From positions 856,326 through 920,325 of the forward strand of contig NZ_RJWA01000003.1 of the NCBI RefSeq assembly GCF_003762835.1: 64,000 nucleotides of DNA. The letters are read 5' to 3'. The stretch is from Micromonospora sp. HM5-17 (GTDB lineage Bacteria; Actinomycetota; Actinomycetes; Mycobacteriales; Micromonosporaceae). The first letter of the stretch is position 1; every line of letters begins with the position of its first letter. Below are positions 40,061-49,110 of this stretch, piece by piece. The position numbers and the translations under genes were made by a program. The notes beneath the pieces were generated by a model. That model was not told where the DNA came from. It did not search any database and worked only from the letters and a program-made list of their open reading frames with translations.

Positions 40061-40458
40061 CCGCCCGGCTCGGGTGTCTTCTCGGCGCTGTCCGTGCCGA
40101 GCCGGTGGCCGCTCGCCGCCACCAGGTCGGGCAGGTCGGTGGCGTGGACCGCCGGTAGCACGGCGGTCCGTCCGTCCCGGAGTCGGACCATCGCCTGCCC
40201 CCGCGGGTCGGCGCCCAGCTCGACGATCTCCGACCAGGGAATGGTGCGCTGACCGAGCAGGGCCCGGACCCGCACCCCGGTCCGGTCCGCGTCGGTGCCG
40301 GCCCGCCAGGCCCAGACGCCGACGGCGACCGGAACGAGCAGCAGCGGGGAGAGATACCAGCGGGCCGTGGCGAGCGGCAGCGCGCCGAGGAACGCGAGGA
40401 CGGCGGCCACCCCGATCGCCTGGTTGTGCCGGAACCGAAGCCTGCTGGTCGTACCCAC
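40054..40458 (-). CDS. small PH-domain-like membrane protein
   Basis: This 134-residue protein has two short hydrophobic helices (about 14-48) followed by a bacterial PH-like part with RTIPWSEIVELGADPRGQAM, a pattern typical of DUF3093/PH_6-like proteins of actinomycetes. The GTG at 40458 is the likely start. It ends in TAG, overlapping the convergent dehydrogenase stop. The function is unknown. Confidence 0.75.
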   Translation of the reverse strand: MGTTSRLRFRHNQAIGVAAVLAFLGALPLATARWYLSPLLLVPVAVGVWAWRAGTDADRTGVRVRALLGQRTIPWSEIVELGADPRGQAMVRLRDGRTAVLPAVHATDLPDLVAASGHRLGTDSAEKTPEPGGQ

Positions 40459-40779
40459 CCTGCGATTTTCGCATTCCGGCCGGTCACCCCGGCGGCGGCC
40501 TCCGGCGGTCGGCACCCGACCGGGACCCGCGGCGGCGCCGGGGTCGGCACCACCGGTTCCCGGGCCGCGCCGCGGTGTCCCCAGGCACCCCGGGGCCGGT
40601 CCGGGCCGGCGGTTTCTCATCCCGGGCCCGGGTGCGGGATGATCGGATTCAGCCGGTGGGAGATCCCTACCGGTCCGTAACCATGTCCCCGGCCGATCGT
40701 TGGGGATTGAAAGGAATGGTTTGGCCGCCCGCCCGGCCGGCCCCGCACCTGCCCGTGCCCCTCTGCGAAGGCGTCCGCC
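40459..40779. other. intergenic leader with hairpin before the second GGDEF-EAL gene
   Basis: This gap of about 320 bases has no gene I can support. At 40653-40673, CCGGTGGG pairs with CCC-T-ACCGG around an AGAT loop (one bulge), about 105 bases before the start codon. It could be a regulatory hairpin or chance structure. No cyclic-di-GMP riboswitch consensus was seen. Confidence 0.4.
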
Positions 40780-43428
40780 ATGCTCGTGGCGCAACCCGTG
40801 GATGGCCGAGCCCGCTGGCTCGCCGTCTGGTTCACCGAGATCGGTGCCCCGCTGCTCGCAGCGGGGATTCTCGTTCTCGGCCACCTCGACGTCCTGCCGC
40901 CGTACCCGGCGGTGGCCGTGGCCGTGGGGCTGGTCGCCGCCCTGGCCGCGAGCCGGCTGGTCCGACTCGCGATCCGGCTGCACCGCACCCAGCGCGGCTT
41001 CGGCCCGTGCCGGGGCGCCGGGTTCCTCGGCTTCGGGATCCTGGCCAGCGGGATCGGCGCCGTCGTCCTGCCGCTCTGCCCGGCCGGGTCCCGGAACGCG
41101 GTGGCGCTCGGCGGCCTGGTGCCGGCCCTCGCCCTCTACCTGCTCGGCATGCTCATGCTGCCCGGCGCCGCCGGCACTGTCGCGGTCCGGCTGCGGCGCG
41201 GCTTCGACGGGCTCAGCCTCGGCATCAGTCTCACCTTCTCCGCCTGGGTGATCCCGCCGCCCGGCGGGATGCCACCGCTGGCCTTCGTCGCGACCGCGCT
41301 CGCCATCGTCACCCTGCCGATCATCACGATCACCACGCTGCGCGCGTATGACCACCGCCGTTCGGCGGCGCTCTGTGGGTTCGGCGCGGGCACGGCGATC
41401 TTCGGTCACACCCTGGTGACGGTGCTGGCCGACTACCACATTCCGGCCGAGGCGATTCCCCTGGCCGCGATCCCGCTGGTCGTCGGGCCGGCGACGATCG
41501 CCGCCGGCGCCCGCCGGGCCAACCCCGTCGCCCGGTCGACGCCGGCCCTGGCCGAGCCGCACGCCAAGCTCAGCGCCTACCCGGTACTGACGATCCCGGC
41601 GCTCCTGGCCACCATCTCGGCGCTGTACCACCTGGTCACCGTCGGCACCTTCGACCGCACCTCGATCCTGCTCGGGCTCGCGGTCATCCCGACCCTGGTG
41701 GTCCGCGAGGTGCTCATCATGCTCGACATCCGGCGCTACGCCCGCCGTCTGGCGGACCAGGAGGCCCACTTCCGGTCGCTGGTCTCCGGCGCCAACGACC
41801 TGACGCTGATCGTCGGCGAGGATCTGCTGATCCGTTGGCAGTCCCCGGCGGCGGCCCGACTCTTCGGGCTCGCCGACGCGGAGGTCGTGGGCCGGGCCTT
41901 TCCGGACCTGATGCACCCGGACGACGCGGCGGAGGTCACCGCGGTGCTGACCGCGGTGATCGCCGGCACGGAGGCACCGGCGAGCCGTCCGGCGCTGGTC
42001 ACCGCCCGGCTGCGGGACGGGCACGGCGTGTGGCGCGACACCGAGTCCACGATCAGCGACCAGCGGGGGGTGCCGGAGGTCGCCGCGCTGGTCGTCCACG
42101 TCCGGGACGTCAGCGAGCGGAACCGGCTGGAGCGGACCCTGCACGAGCTGACCTTCACCGACCAGTTGACCGGGCTGGCCAACCGGCGCGAGCTGATGCG
42201 GGCCATCCTCACCCAGCGGACGGTGCCGGCGCACCCCGGCGCGCTGTTGGTGATCGACCTCCACGGCATGTCCGCGATCAACGATGCCCGCGGCCGGCAG
42301 TTCGGCGACGCCGTCCTGACCGAGGTGGGGCGGCGGCTCAAGGCCGCGGTCGGCGGTGACGACGTGGTGGCCCGGCTCGGCGGCGACGAGTTCGCCGTGC
42401 TGACGGTGGACCGTCCGGTGCTGGCGTACGCGATGGGCACCCGGCTGCTGACCGTGCTGACCGAGCCGTACCAGATGCCGGGCGCGCTGGTGCACCTCGG
42501 GGCCAGCATCGGCCTGGCCGACCTGAGCGGCGGCGACAGCGTGGACGACGTGCTGCGGCGGGCGGACCTGGCCCGGGCGCGGGCCCGGCAGCTCGGGCGC
42601 AACCGGGTCGAGTGGTACGACGACCAGCTCGAGGAGCAGTTCGTTCGGCGCCTGGACCTCGAACGGGAACTGCCGGGCGCGGCGCAGCGCGGTGAACTGG
42701 ACCTGGTCTACCAGCCGGTGCTGGACCTCGACGACGAACAGCCGGTGGGGATGGAGGCGCTGCTGCGCTGGCGGAGTCCGACCCTGGGCACGGTGCTGCC
42801 GGCCGAGCTGTTGCCGGTCGCCGAGGACCTGAGGCTGGTCGAGGAGCTGGGGCGCTGGGTGCTGGACACCGCCTGCCGGCAGATTGTCGCCTGGTCGCCC
42901 CGGCCCCGACCGCTCTGGATGGCGGTCAACATCTCGTGCCGGGAACTGGCGGCGCCGGACTTCGTCCGGTGGGTCACCGAGGCACTGGCCGCGCACCGGG
43001 TGCCGCCGGAGCGGTTGGTCCTGGAGATCGCGGAGCCGCGGGGCAGCGTCCAGATCCCGACGGTGGTGACCCGGCTCGCCGAACTGCGGGCGGTGGGGGT
43101 CCGGATCGCCCTGGACGACTTCGGCACCGGCCCGTCGTCGTTGGCGCAGCTCCGCCGGCTGCCGGTGGACTTCCTGAAGGTCGACCGGAGGCTGGTGCTC
43201 GACCGTCCCAGCCGGGACGGGGAGCGCAAGCCGTTCATCGACGTGGTGGTGAGTCTGGGCCGACGGTTCGACCTGGAGATCATCGCCGAGGGGCTGGAGT
43301 CGCCGACCCAGGTTGCCCAGGCCCGCGCGGCCGGCTGCCGGCTCGGTCAGGGGTACGCGTTGTCCCGGCCCGCCCCGGCCGAGCGGGTGGAGGCGTTTCT
43401 GGAGGAGTTCCCGAGCACCTCGCGGTGA
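40780..43428 (+). CDS. membrane PAS-GGDEF-EAL cyclic-di-GMP enzyme
   Basis: This 882-residue protein has an N-terminal membrane sensor (about 15-320, around nine helices), a PAS domain (about 325-440, with SPAAARLFGLADAEVVGRAF), a GGDEF domain (RLGGDEFAVL near 534) and an EAL domain (MEALLRW near 659; VLEIAEP, DDFGTGPSS, FLKVDRR, IIAEGLE). Catalytic signatures are complete, although the GGDEF entry reads DLHGMSAIND rather than the usual DLDHFKxIND. Turnover of cyclic-di-GMP in response to a membrane or PAS-bound signal is likely. A terminator is shared with convergent glyA. Confidence 0.9.
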   Translation: MLVAQPVDGRARWLAVWFTEIGAPLLAAGILVLGHLDVLPPYPAVAVAVGLVAALAASRLVRLAIRLHRTQRGFGPCRGAGFLGFGILASGIGAVVLPLCPAGSRNAVALGGLVPALALYLLGMLMLPGAAGTVAVRLRRGFDGLSLGISLTFSAWVIPPPGGMPPLAFVATALAIVTLPIITITTLRAYDHRRSAALCGFGAGTAIFGHTLVTVLADYHIPAEAIPLAAIPLVVGPATIAAGARRANPVARSTPALAEPHAKLSAYPVLTIPALLATISALYHLVTVGTFDRTSILLGLAVIPTLVVREVLIMLDIRRYARRLADQEAHFRSLVSGANDLTLIVGEDLLIRWQSPAAARLFGLADAEVVGRAFPDLMHPDDAAEVTAVLTAVIAGTEAPASRPALVTARLRDGHGVWRDTESTISDQRGVPEVAALVVHVRDVSERNRLERTLHELTFTDQLTGLANRRELMRAILTQRTVPAHPGALLVIDLHGMSAINDARGRQFGDAVLTEVGRRLKAAVGGDDVVARLGGDEFAVLTVDRPVLAYAMGTRLLTVLTEPYQMPGALVHLGASIGLADLSGGDSVDDVLRRADLARARARQLGRNRVEWYDDQLEEQFVRRLDLERELPGAAQRGELDLVYQPVLDLDDEQPVGMEALLRWRSPTLGTVLPAELLPVAEDLRLVEELGRWVLDTACRQIVAWSPRPRPLWMAVNISCRELAAPDFVRWVTEALAAHRVPPERLVLEIAEPRGSVQIPTVVTRLAELRAVGVRIALDDFGTGPSSLAQLRRLPVDFLKVDRRLVLDRPSRDGERKPFIDVVVSLGRRFDLEIIAEGLESPTQVAQARAAGCRLGQGYALSRPAPAERVEAFLEEFPSTSR

Positions 43429-43451
43429 CCGGGTGGCGGTCGAGACCGGAT

Positions 43452-43480
43452 CCGGCGCCGGGCGGTGGACCCGGCGCCGG
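43452..43480. terminator. bidirectional terminator between the GGDEF-EAL gene and glyA
   Basis: A perfect 11-bp stem CCGGCGCCGGG / CCCGGCGCCGG with a 7-nt loop sits between the two convergent stops. Confidence 0.75.
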
Positions 43481-43488
43481 CACGGCGG

Positions 43489-44757
43489 TCAGGCGGCGGC
43501 GTACCCGGGCATCGGGTATCCGGCGAGCAGGTCGCTGACCTCGCCGGCGATCCGGTCCAGCGTGGCGCCGTCGTCCTTGGTCGCCGCGGTGACCGCCTCG
43601 TCGATCCAGGCCGCCACCTGCGGCATCTGCTTCTCGGTCAGGCCCCGGGTGGTCAGCGCGGCGGTGCCGAGCCGGATCCCGGACGGGTCGAACGGCTTGC
43701 GCGGGTCGTACGGCACGGTGTTGTAGTTCAGCTCGATGCCGGCCCGGTCGAGTGCCTGGGCGGCGGGCTTGCCGCCGATGCCCTTGTTGGTGAGGTCGGC
43801 CAGGATCAGGTGGTTGTCGGTGCCGCCGGAGGTGAGGGTGAAGCCCCGCTCGACCAGCTCGGCGGCGAGGGCGCGGGCGTTGGCGACGACCTGGTGGGCG
43901 TACCGGCGGAAGTCCTCGGTGGCCGCCTCCCGCAGCGCGACGGCGATGCCGGCGGTGGTGTGGTTGTGCGGGCCGCCCTGGAGGCCGGGGAAGACGGCCT
44001 TGTCGATCGCGGCGGCGTGCTCGGCGGTCGCCATGATCATCGCGCCGCGCGGGCCGCGCAGGGTCTTGTGGGTGGTGGTGGTGATCACGTCCGCGTACCC
44101 GACCGGGGAGGGGTGGGCGCCACCGGCGACCAGGCCGGCGATGTGCGCGATGTCCGCCACCAGGATCGCGCCGACCTCGCGGGCGATCTCGGCGAAGCCG
44201 GCGAAGTCGATGGTCCGGGGTACGGCGGTGCCGCCGCAGAAGATCACCTTTGGCCGTTCCCGGCGGGCCAGGTCACGGACCTCGTCGAGGTCGATCCGGC
44301 CGGTCTCCCGGGAGACCTGGTAGCGGACCGGCCTGAACCACTTGCCGGTGGCCGAGACGGACCAGCCGTGGGTGAGGTGGCCGCCCATCGGCAGAGCCAT
44401 CCCCATCACCGTGTCGCCGGGGGAGAGGAACGCCAGGTAGACCGCGAGGTTGGCCGGCGACCCCGAGTACGGCTGCACGTTGGCGTGGTCGACGCCGAAG
44501 AGCGCCTTCGCCCGGTTGACGGCGAGGATCTCGATCGGGTCGACGTACTGCTGACCCTCGTAGTAGCGGCGCCCCGGGTAGCCCTCCGAGTACTTGTTGG
44601 TCAGCACGGTGCCGCTGGCCTCCAGCACCGCCGTGGAGACGTAGTTCTCCGAGGCGATCATGCGCAGCTTGTCGTGCTGCCGCTTCGCCTCGCCCTCGAT
44701 CAACGCCGCCAGCTCCGGGTCGGCGGCGGTCAGGCTCGGAATGGGTGGTACGTGCAC
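43489..44757 (-). CDS. glyA: serine hydroxymethyltransferase
   Basis: This 422-residue PLP enzyme interconverts serine and glycine with tetrahydrofolate, feeding one-carbon units. Motifs are RMIASENYVS, NKYSEGYPGRRYYEG and TTTTHKTLRGPRG with Lys231 bound to PLP. The GTG at 44757 follows GGAGGAC by a few bases. TAGCAT on the minus strand at 44794-44799 may be the -10 box. No glycine riboswitch was recognised in the short leader. Confidence 0.97.
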   Translation of the reverse strand: MHVPPIPSLTAADPELAALIEGEAKRQHDKLRMIASENYVSTAVLEASGTVLTNKYSEGYPGRRYYEGQQYVDPIEILAVNRAKALFGVDHANVQPYSGSPANLAVYLAFLSPGDTVMGMALPMGGHLTHGWSVSATGKWFRPVRYQVSRETGRIDLDEVRDLARRERPKVIFCGGTAVPRTIDFAGFAEIAREVGAILVADIAHIAGLVAGGAHPSPVGYADVITTTTHKTLRGPRGAMIMATAEHAAAIDKAVFPGLQGGPHNHTTAGIAVALREAATEDFRRYAHQVVANARALAAELVERGFTLTSGGTDNHLILADLTNKGIGGKPAAQALDRAGIELNYNTVPYDPRKPFDPSGIRLGTAALTTRGLTEKQMPQVAAWIDEAVTAATKDDGATLDRIAGEVSDLLAGYPMPGYAAA

Positions 44758-44977
44758 GGCGTCGTCCTCCTGGCTGGTCAGGCCTGCGGGCCGATGCTAT
44801 CGGTTGCCCGGCCGCCCGCCGTACGCGACGCCCGCCCTGGCCCTGGTCAATGCGGACGGTGTCCCCGAATCCGGCCGTGGGTCGGTCGCCGAAACAGGCT
44901 GACGCGGTCGCCGTGGCTCGCCCGGGACCCGCGGGCGACGGCGCGGCGCCGACCGCCGTGGTCACCGGGTGGCGTGC

Positions 44978-45997
44978 TCACCGGGCGGCGGGGGGTGCCG
45001 TGCTGCCGCGCGGGATCAGGTGCGCCGTCTCGTCCTGGTAGTCGCCGAGCGGGTTGCCGGCGATGGCGGCGAGCAGCCGCTGCGCGGCGTGCGCCCCGTA
45101 CGCCGGGATGTCCCGGCTGAGTGCGGTCAGCGCCGGGTGCACGAGCTGGCAGAGCGCCGAGTCGTCCCAGGCGACGATCGAGACGTCGCTCGGCACACCC
45201 AGCCCCATCTCCTGGGCGACCGCGAGCCCGGCGATCGCCATCACGTCGTTGTCGTAGACGATCGCGGTCGGCCGGTCGGCGGAGCTGAGCAGCCGCCGGG
45301 TGGCCCGGGCCCCCTCCTCGCCGCTGTAGTCGGCGGAGACGGTGACGGACCGGTCGAGACCGAGGCGACCGCAGACGGTGCGGAACGCCTCGGTGCGGAT
45401 CTCGGTGTGCAGCAGGCCGGGCAGCCCGCCGACCCGGGCGATCCGGCGGTGTCCGAGCGCGACGAGATACTCGACCGCCTCGGTGAGCGCCGCCGCGTCG
45501 TCGGACCAGACGTGGGCGAGGCCGCCACCGTGGCCGGGCCCGCCGATCACCACCGCCGGCAGGCGCAGCTCCTCCAGCACCGGAACCCGGCGGTCGTCGA
45601 TCCGCAGGTCGCAGACGAAGACCCCGTCGACCCGCCGTTCCCCCCACCAGCGCCGGTAGACGGCGATCTCCGCCTCCGGACTCTCCACCACCTGGAGCGT
45701 CAGCGCGTACGACCGGGCGGAGAGCTCCGTCTCGACACCGCTGATCAGTTCCATGTAGAAGGGCTCGATGCCGAGGATGCGGGCCGGGCGGCAGAGCGCG
45801 AGCCCGACGGCGTTGGCGGTGGCGCCGGAGAGCGCCCGGGCCGCGCTGTTGGGGTTGAAGCCGATCTCCCGCGCGATGGCGAGGATGCGTTGCCGGGTGG
45901 CCTCGGAGACCCCCGGCTGGCCGTTCAGCGCGTACGAGACGGCGCCCTTGGACACTCCGGCCCGGCGGGCCACGTCGGCGATGGTTGGCCGCTTCAC
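44978..45997 (-). CDS. LacI family transcriptional regulator
   Basis: This 339-residue repressor starts VKRPTIADVARRAGVSKGAV, the LacI HTH, followed by the hinge motif NSAARALSGATANAVGL and a periplasmic-binding-like sugar domain (about 60-330, with IVAWDDSALCQLVHPALTAL). The GTG at 45997 is placed by AAGGAG seven bases upstream. It diverges from the beta-mannosidase gene. The putative operators between the two genes are the obvious targets, so it probably represses mannoside use and itself until an inducer sugar binds (inference). Confidence 0.93.
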   Translation of the reverse strand: MKRPTIADVARRAGVSKGAVSYALNGQPGVSEATRQRILAIAREIGFNPNSAARALSGATANAVGLALCRPARILGIEPFYMELISGVETELSARSYALTLQVVESPEAEIAVYRRWWGERRVDGVFVCDLRIDDRRVPVLEELRLPAVVIGGPGHGGGLAHVWSDDAAALTEAVEYLVALGHRRIARVGGLPGLLHTEIRTEAFRTVCGRLGLDRSVTVSADYSGEEGARATRRLLSSADRPTAIVYDNDVMAIAGLAVAQEMGLGVPSDVSIVAWDDSALCQLVHPALTALSRDIPAYGAHAAQRLLAAIAGNPLGDYQDETAHLIPRGSTAPPAAR

Positions 45998-46135
45998 CCG
46001 GCGCTCCTTGTCTTGTCGGCCCGGTCGGGGCGGGGCCGTTCGGGGCACCTCCTAGTCTGCCCGGTGCCGCCCCGGTCGACCGACAGCCACCCCCGGCGAC
46101 CCGCCGGCGGGCGACCGGGGCGCCGGCACACGAGC

Positions 46136-46147
46136 TTTTCCGGTTAA
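46136..46147. promoter_or_regulatory. candidate LacI-type operator, lacI side
   Basis: TTTTCCGGTTAA is an imperfect palindrome around CCGG. On the minus strand it lies immediately after a -10-like TATGCT (46147-46152), where a repressor would block the lacI promoter. It shares TCCGGTT with the site at 46335. Confidence 0.55.
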
Positions 46148-46297
46148 GCATAGCCGTGGGGCGATGGATCCCGGCCCGGACGGTCTCGGGGAATCGTCTG
46201 CCGGCGGAGGGGGTCGGCTCGGTGAGCGCGGTGGAGGGCCTGGCGTAATCGCCGTGGTCGGAGCGGGTCGCCGTCCCTCCGGTGGGTCCCCGGCCCG

Positions 46298-46326
46298 TTG
46301 ACACGGCGCGGGGCCGCCCGTACGGT
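46298..46326 (+). promoter_or_regulatory. housekeeping-sigma promoter of the beta-mannosidase gene
   Basis: TTGACA at 46298-46303 and TACGGT at 46321-46326 are separated by exactly 17 bp. It is the clearest promoter in the window, about 115 bases before the start codon. Confidence 0.75.
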
Positions 46327-46334
46327 GACGGTAC

Positions 46335-46346
46335 TTATCCGGTTCA
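46335..46346. promoter_or_regulatory. candidate LacI-type operator, mannosidase side
   Basis: TTATCCGGTTCA is an imperfect palindrome centred on CCGG, starting 8 bases after the -10 box, over the expected transcription start. It resembles the site at 46136 and suits the divergent LacI regulator. Confidence 0.6.
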
Positions 46347-46440
46347 GTTGATAGCCTTCGATTTTGGCGGCCGTGTCTCCGTCGGCGACGACTCGCCACC
46401 CGGCGACGACCCGCGCGAGCGACGACCCGAGTGAGTTGAG

Positions 46441-48945
46441 GTGCCCGTGACGTCCTGGCAGAGGCTGCACGATGGTTGGTTCCTGACCGCGGTGCCGAAC
46501 CCGGAGGTCCCGGAGGCGGTCGCCACGGCCCGGGTCCCCGCCACGGTGCCGGGATGCGTCCACACCGACCTGCTCGCCGCCGGGCTGATCCCGGACCCGT
46601 ACCTCGACGAGTACGAGTCCGCCCTGGGCTGGATCGGCCGGACCGACTGGTGCTACGAGACCACCTTCTCCTGGGCCGGCGACCCCGACGACGACGCCCG
46701 GGTGGAGCTGGTCTGCGCCGGCCTCGACACCGTTACGACGATCACCCTGAACGGCGTGGAGGTCGGCCGGACCGCCAACATGCACCGGAGCTACCACTTC
46801 GAGATCCGGCCGCTGCTGCGGGTCGGCGACAACCGGCTGCAGATCCGGTTCGACTCCCCGCTCCGCTACGCCGAGCGGTGGCGGGACCGGCTCGGACCCC
46901 GGCCGAACGCGTACCCGGAGCCGTTCAACTTCATCCGCAAGATGGCCTGCAACTTCGGCTGGGACTGGGGTCCGTCGCTGGTCACCGCCGGGATCTGGCA
47001 GGAGATCGGGCTGCGGACCTGGCGGGTCGCGCGGCTGGCCGAGGTCCGCCCGCTGGTCACGGTGGCCGACCGGGAGGGCCGGGTCGAGGTCCGCGTCGCG
47101 GTCGAGCGCGCCGCCACCGGAGCCGCCGTCGGCGGCGGCGTCGGCCACCCCGTGCCCGAACCGGTCACCGTCCGGGCCTCGGTGGCCGGGGAGACCGTCG
47201 AGGCCGTGCTCCCGCCCGACCAGCACAGCGTCGACCTGACCCTCACCGTCCCCGACCCCGAGCTGTGGTGGCCCCGGGGGTACGGCGCCCAGCCGCGCTA
47301 CCCGCTGGAGGTGACCCTGCACGCCGGCGGGGCGGAGCTGGACGCCTGGCGGCGGCGGATCGGCTTCCGCTCGGTACGGCTGGACACCACCCCCGACGCG
47401 CACGGCACCCCGTTCACCCTCGTCGTCAACGACCTGCCGATCTTCGTACGCGGGGTCAACTGGATCCCGGACGACTGCTTCCCGACCCGGGTCACCCGGC
47501 GGCGCTACGCGGAGCGGCTCGGCCAGGCCCGCGACGCTAACGTCACCTTCCTTCGGGTCTGGGGCGGCGGCCGGTACGAGTCGGAGGACTTCTACGACCT
47601 CGCCGACGAGTACGGCCTGCTGGTCGCCCAGGACTTCCTCTTCGCCTGCGCCGCGTACCCCGAGGACGAGCCGTTCCGGTCGGAGGTCCGGGCCGAGGCG
47701 GCGGAGCAGGTGGTCCGGCTGGCCAGCCACCCGAGTCTGGTCCTCTGGTTCGGCAACAACGAGAACATCTGGGGATTCCACGACTGGGGCTGGCCGGAGC
47801 AGCTCGCCGGGCGGAGCTGGGGTGCCGGCTACTACTTCGACCTGCTGCCCGAGATCGTCGCCGAGCACGACCCGACCCGGCCGTACTGGCCGGGCAGCCC
47901 GTGGTCCGGCAGTCACGAGCGGCACCCGAACGACCCGGCGCACGGCAGCATGCACATCTGGGACGTCTGGAACCAGCGCGACTACCTGCACTACCGGGAC
48001 CACCGGCCCCGGTTCGTCGCGGAGTTCGGCTACCAGGGCCCGGCGACGTACGCGACGCTGCGCCGGGCGATCCGGCGCGGGGAACTGGCGGCGGACTCGG
48101 CCGCGCTGGCGCACCGACAGAAGGCCGTGGACGGCACCCTGAAGCTGGCCCGGGGGCTCGCGGCACACCTGCCCGAGCCGCGCGACTTCGACGACTGGCA
48201 CTACCTCACCCAGGTCAACCAGGCGCGGGCGGTCACCGTCGGCATCGAGCACTTCCGGTCGCTGCGGCCGTACTGCATGGGCAGCGTGGTCTGGCAGCTC
48301 AACGACTGCTGGCCGGTCACCTCCTGGGCGGCGGTCGACGGCGACGGGCGACGCAAACCCCTCTGGTACGCGCTGCGCCGGGCGTACGCGGACCGGCTGC
48401 TCACCGTCCAGCCCCGCGACGGGCGGCCGGCGCTGGTCGCGGTCAACGACGGCGGTGAGCCGTGGACCGGGCGGGTCGAGGTGACCCGGCTGACCCTGGC
48501 CGGCGAGCCGCGCGCCAAGACCTCGATCGCGCTGGACGTGCCGGCGTACTCCTCGGTGACCTGGCCGCTGCCGGCCGACGTCGCCGTCCCCGACGAGCCG
48601 CGCGCCGAGCTGCTGCTCGCCGATCCCGGCAGCGCCGGAGCCCGGGCGTTCTGGTTCTTCGCCGAGGATCGCGACCTGGCCTACCCACCGGCCGAGTACG
48701 ACGCCACGGTCGAGCCGGCTCCCGACGGGGTACGGGTCCGGGTGACCGCCCGGACGCTGCTGCGCGACCTGGTGCTCGCCCCGGACCGGCTCGACCCGGC
48801 GGCGGAGGTCGACGAGGCGCTGGTGACGCTGCTGCCGGGGGAGTCGACCACGTTCACCGTACGGTCGGGGCGGGCGCTGGATCCGTCCGCGCTGACCACC
48901 CGACCGGTGCTGCGCTGCGTCAACGACCTGGTGACGCCGCAGTGA
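46441..48945 (+). CDS. beta-mannosidase (GH2)
   Basis: This 834-residue glycoside hydrolase has the GH2 order: jelly-roll sugar-binding domain (about 5-200), immunoglobulin-like domain (about 210-320), catalytic TIM barrel (about 325-610) and C-terminal beta domains. The acid/base is Glu441 in FGNNENIWG and the nucleophile is Glu528 in VAEFGYQ. MHRSYHFEIRPLL and the EDFYDLADEYG block place it with beta-mannosidases. No signal peptide is present, so it acts inside the cell on imported manno-oligosaccharides. GTG 46441 or 46447 may be used. Confidence 0.93.
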   Translation: MPVTSWQRLHDGWFLTAVPNPEVPEAVATARVPATVPGCVHTDLLAAGLIPDPYLDEYESALGWIGRTDWCYETTFSWAGDPDDDARVELVCAGLDTVTTITLNGVEVGRTANMHRSYHFEIRPLLRVGDNRLQIRFDSPLRYAERWRDRLGPRPNAYPEPFNFIRKMACNFGWDWGPSLVTAGIWQEIGLRTWRVARLAEVRPLVTVADREGRVEVRVAVERAATGAAVGGGVGHPVPEPVTVRASVAGETVEAVLPPDQHSVDLTLTVPDPELWWPRGYGAQPRYPLEVTLHAGGAELDAWRRRIGFRSVRLDTTPDAHGTPFTLVVNDLPIFVRGVNWIPDDCFPTRVTRRRYAERLGQARDANVTFLRVWGGGRYESEDFYDLADEYGLLVAQDFLFACAAYPEDEPFRSEVRAEAAEQVVRLASHPSLVLWFGNNENIWGFHDWGWPEQLAGRSWGAGYYFDLLPEIVAEHDPTRPYWPGSPWSGSHERHPNDPAHGSMHIWDVWNQRDYLHYRDHRPRFVAEFGYQGPATYATLRRAIRRGELAADSAALAHRQKAVDGTLKLARGLAAHLPEPRDFDDWHYLTQVNQARAVTVGIEHFRSLRPYCMGSVVWQLNDCWPVTSWAAVDGDGRRKPLWYALRRAYADRLLTVQPRDGRPALVAVNDGGEPWTGRVEVTRLTLAGEPRAKTSIALDVPAYSSVTWPLPADVAVPDEPRAELLLADPGSAGARAFWFFAEDRDLAYPPAEYDATVEPAPDGVRVRVTARTLLRDLVLAPDRLDPAAEVDEALVTLLPGESTTFTVRSGRALDPSALTTRPVLRCVNDLVTPQ

Positions 48946-49035
48946 TCCCCGCTGGGCCGGCCCGGGCGCGGCCGGCGCGGCGGCCCGTGTGAAGACGGCC
49001 GTGCCCGGCCCCGGCGGCTGCCCGGTGTGACGTTC

Positions 49036-49110
49036 GGCGGACTCAGGAGTTCCGGGCGACGGCGGACTCAGGAGTTCCGGGCGGCGGCGGCCTCAGGAGT
49101 TCCGGGCGGC
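49036..49110. repeat. 25-bp tandem repeat, three copies
   Basis: CTCAGGAGTTCCGGGCG recurs at 49042, 49067 and 49092, a period of exactly 25 bp. The last copy contains the stop codon of the Hsp70-WD40 gene (49093-49095), so the two others lie downstream of its stop and look like a duplicated 3' end. Confidence 0.85.

Noticed and set aside
40459..40779. Cyclic-di-GMP riboswitch before a GGDEF-EAL gene
   Set aside because: The conserved GEMM segments are absent; only a short hairpin is visible.
44758..44977. Glycine riboswitch before glyA
   Set aside because: The leader is short and contains none of the conserved aptamer elements.
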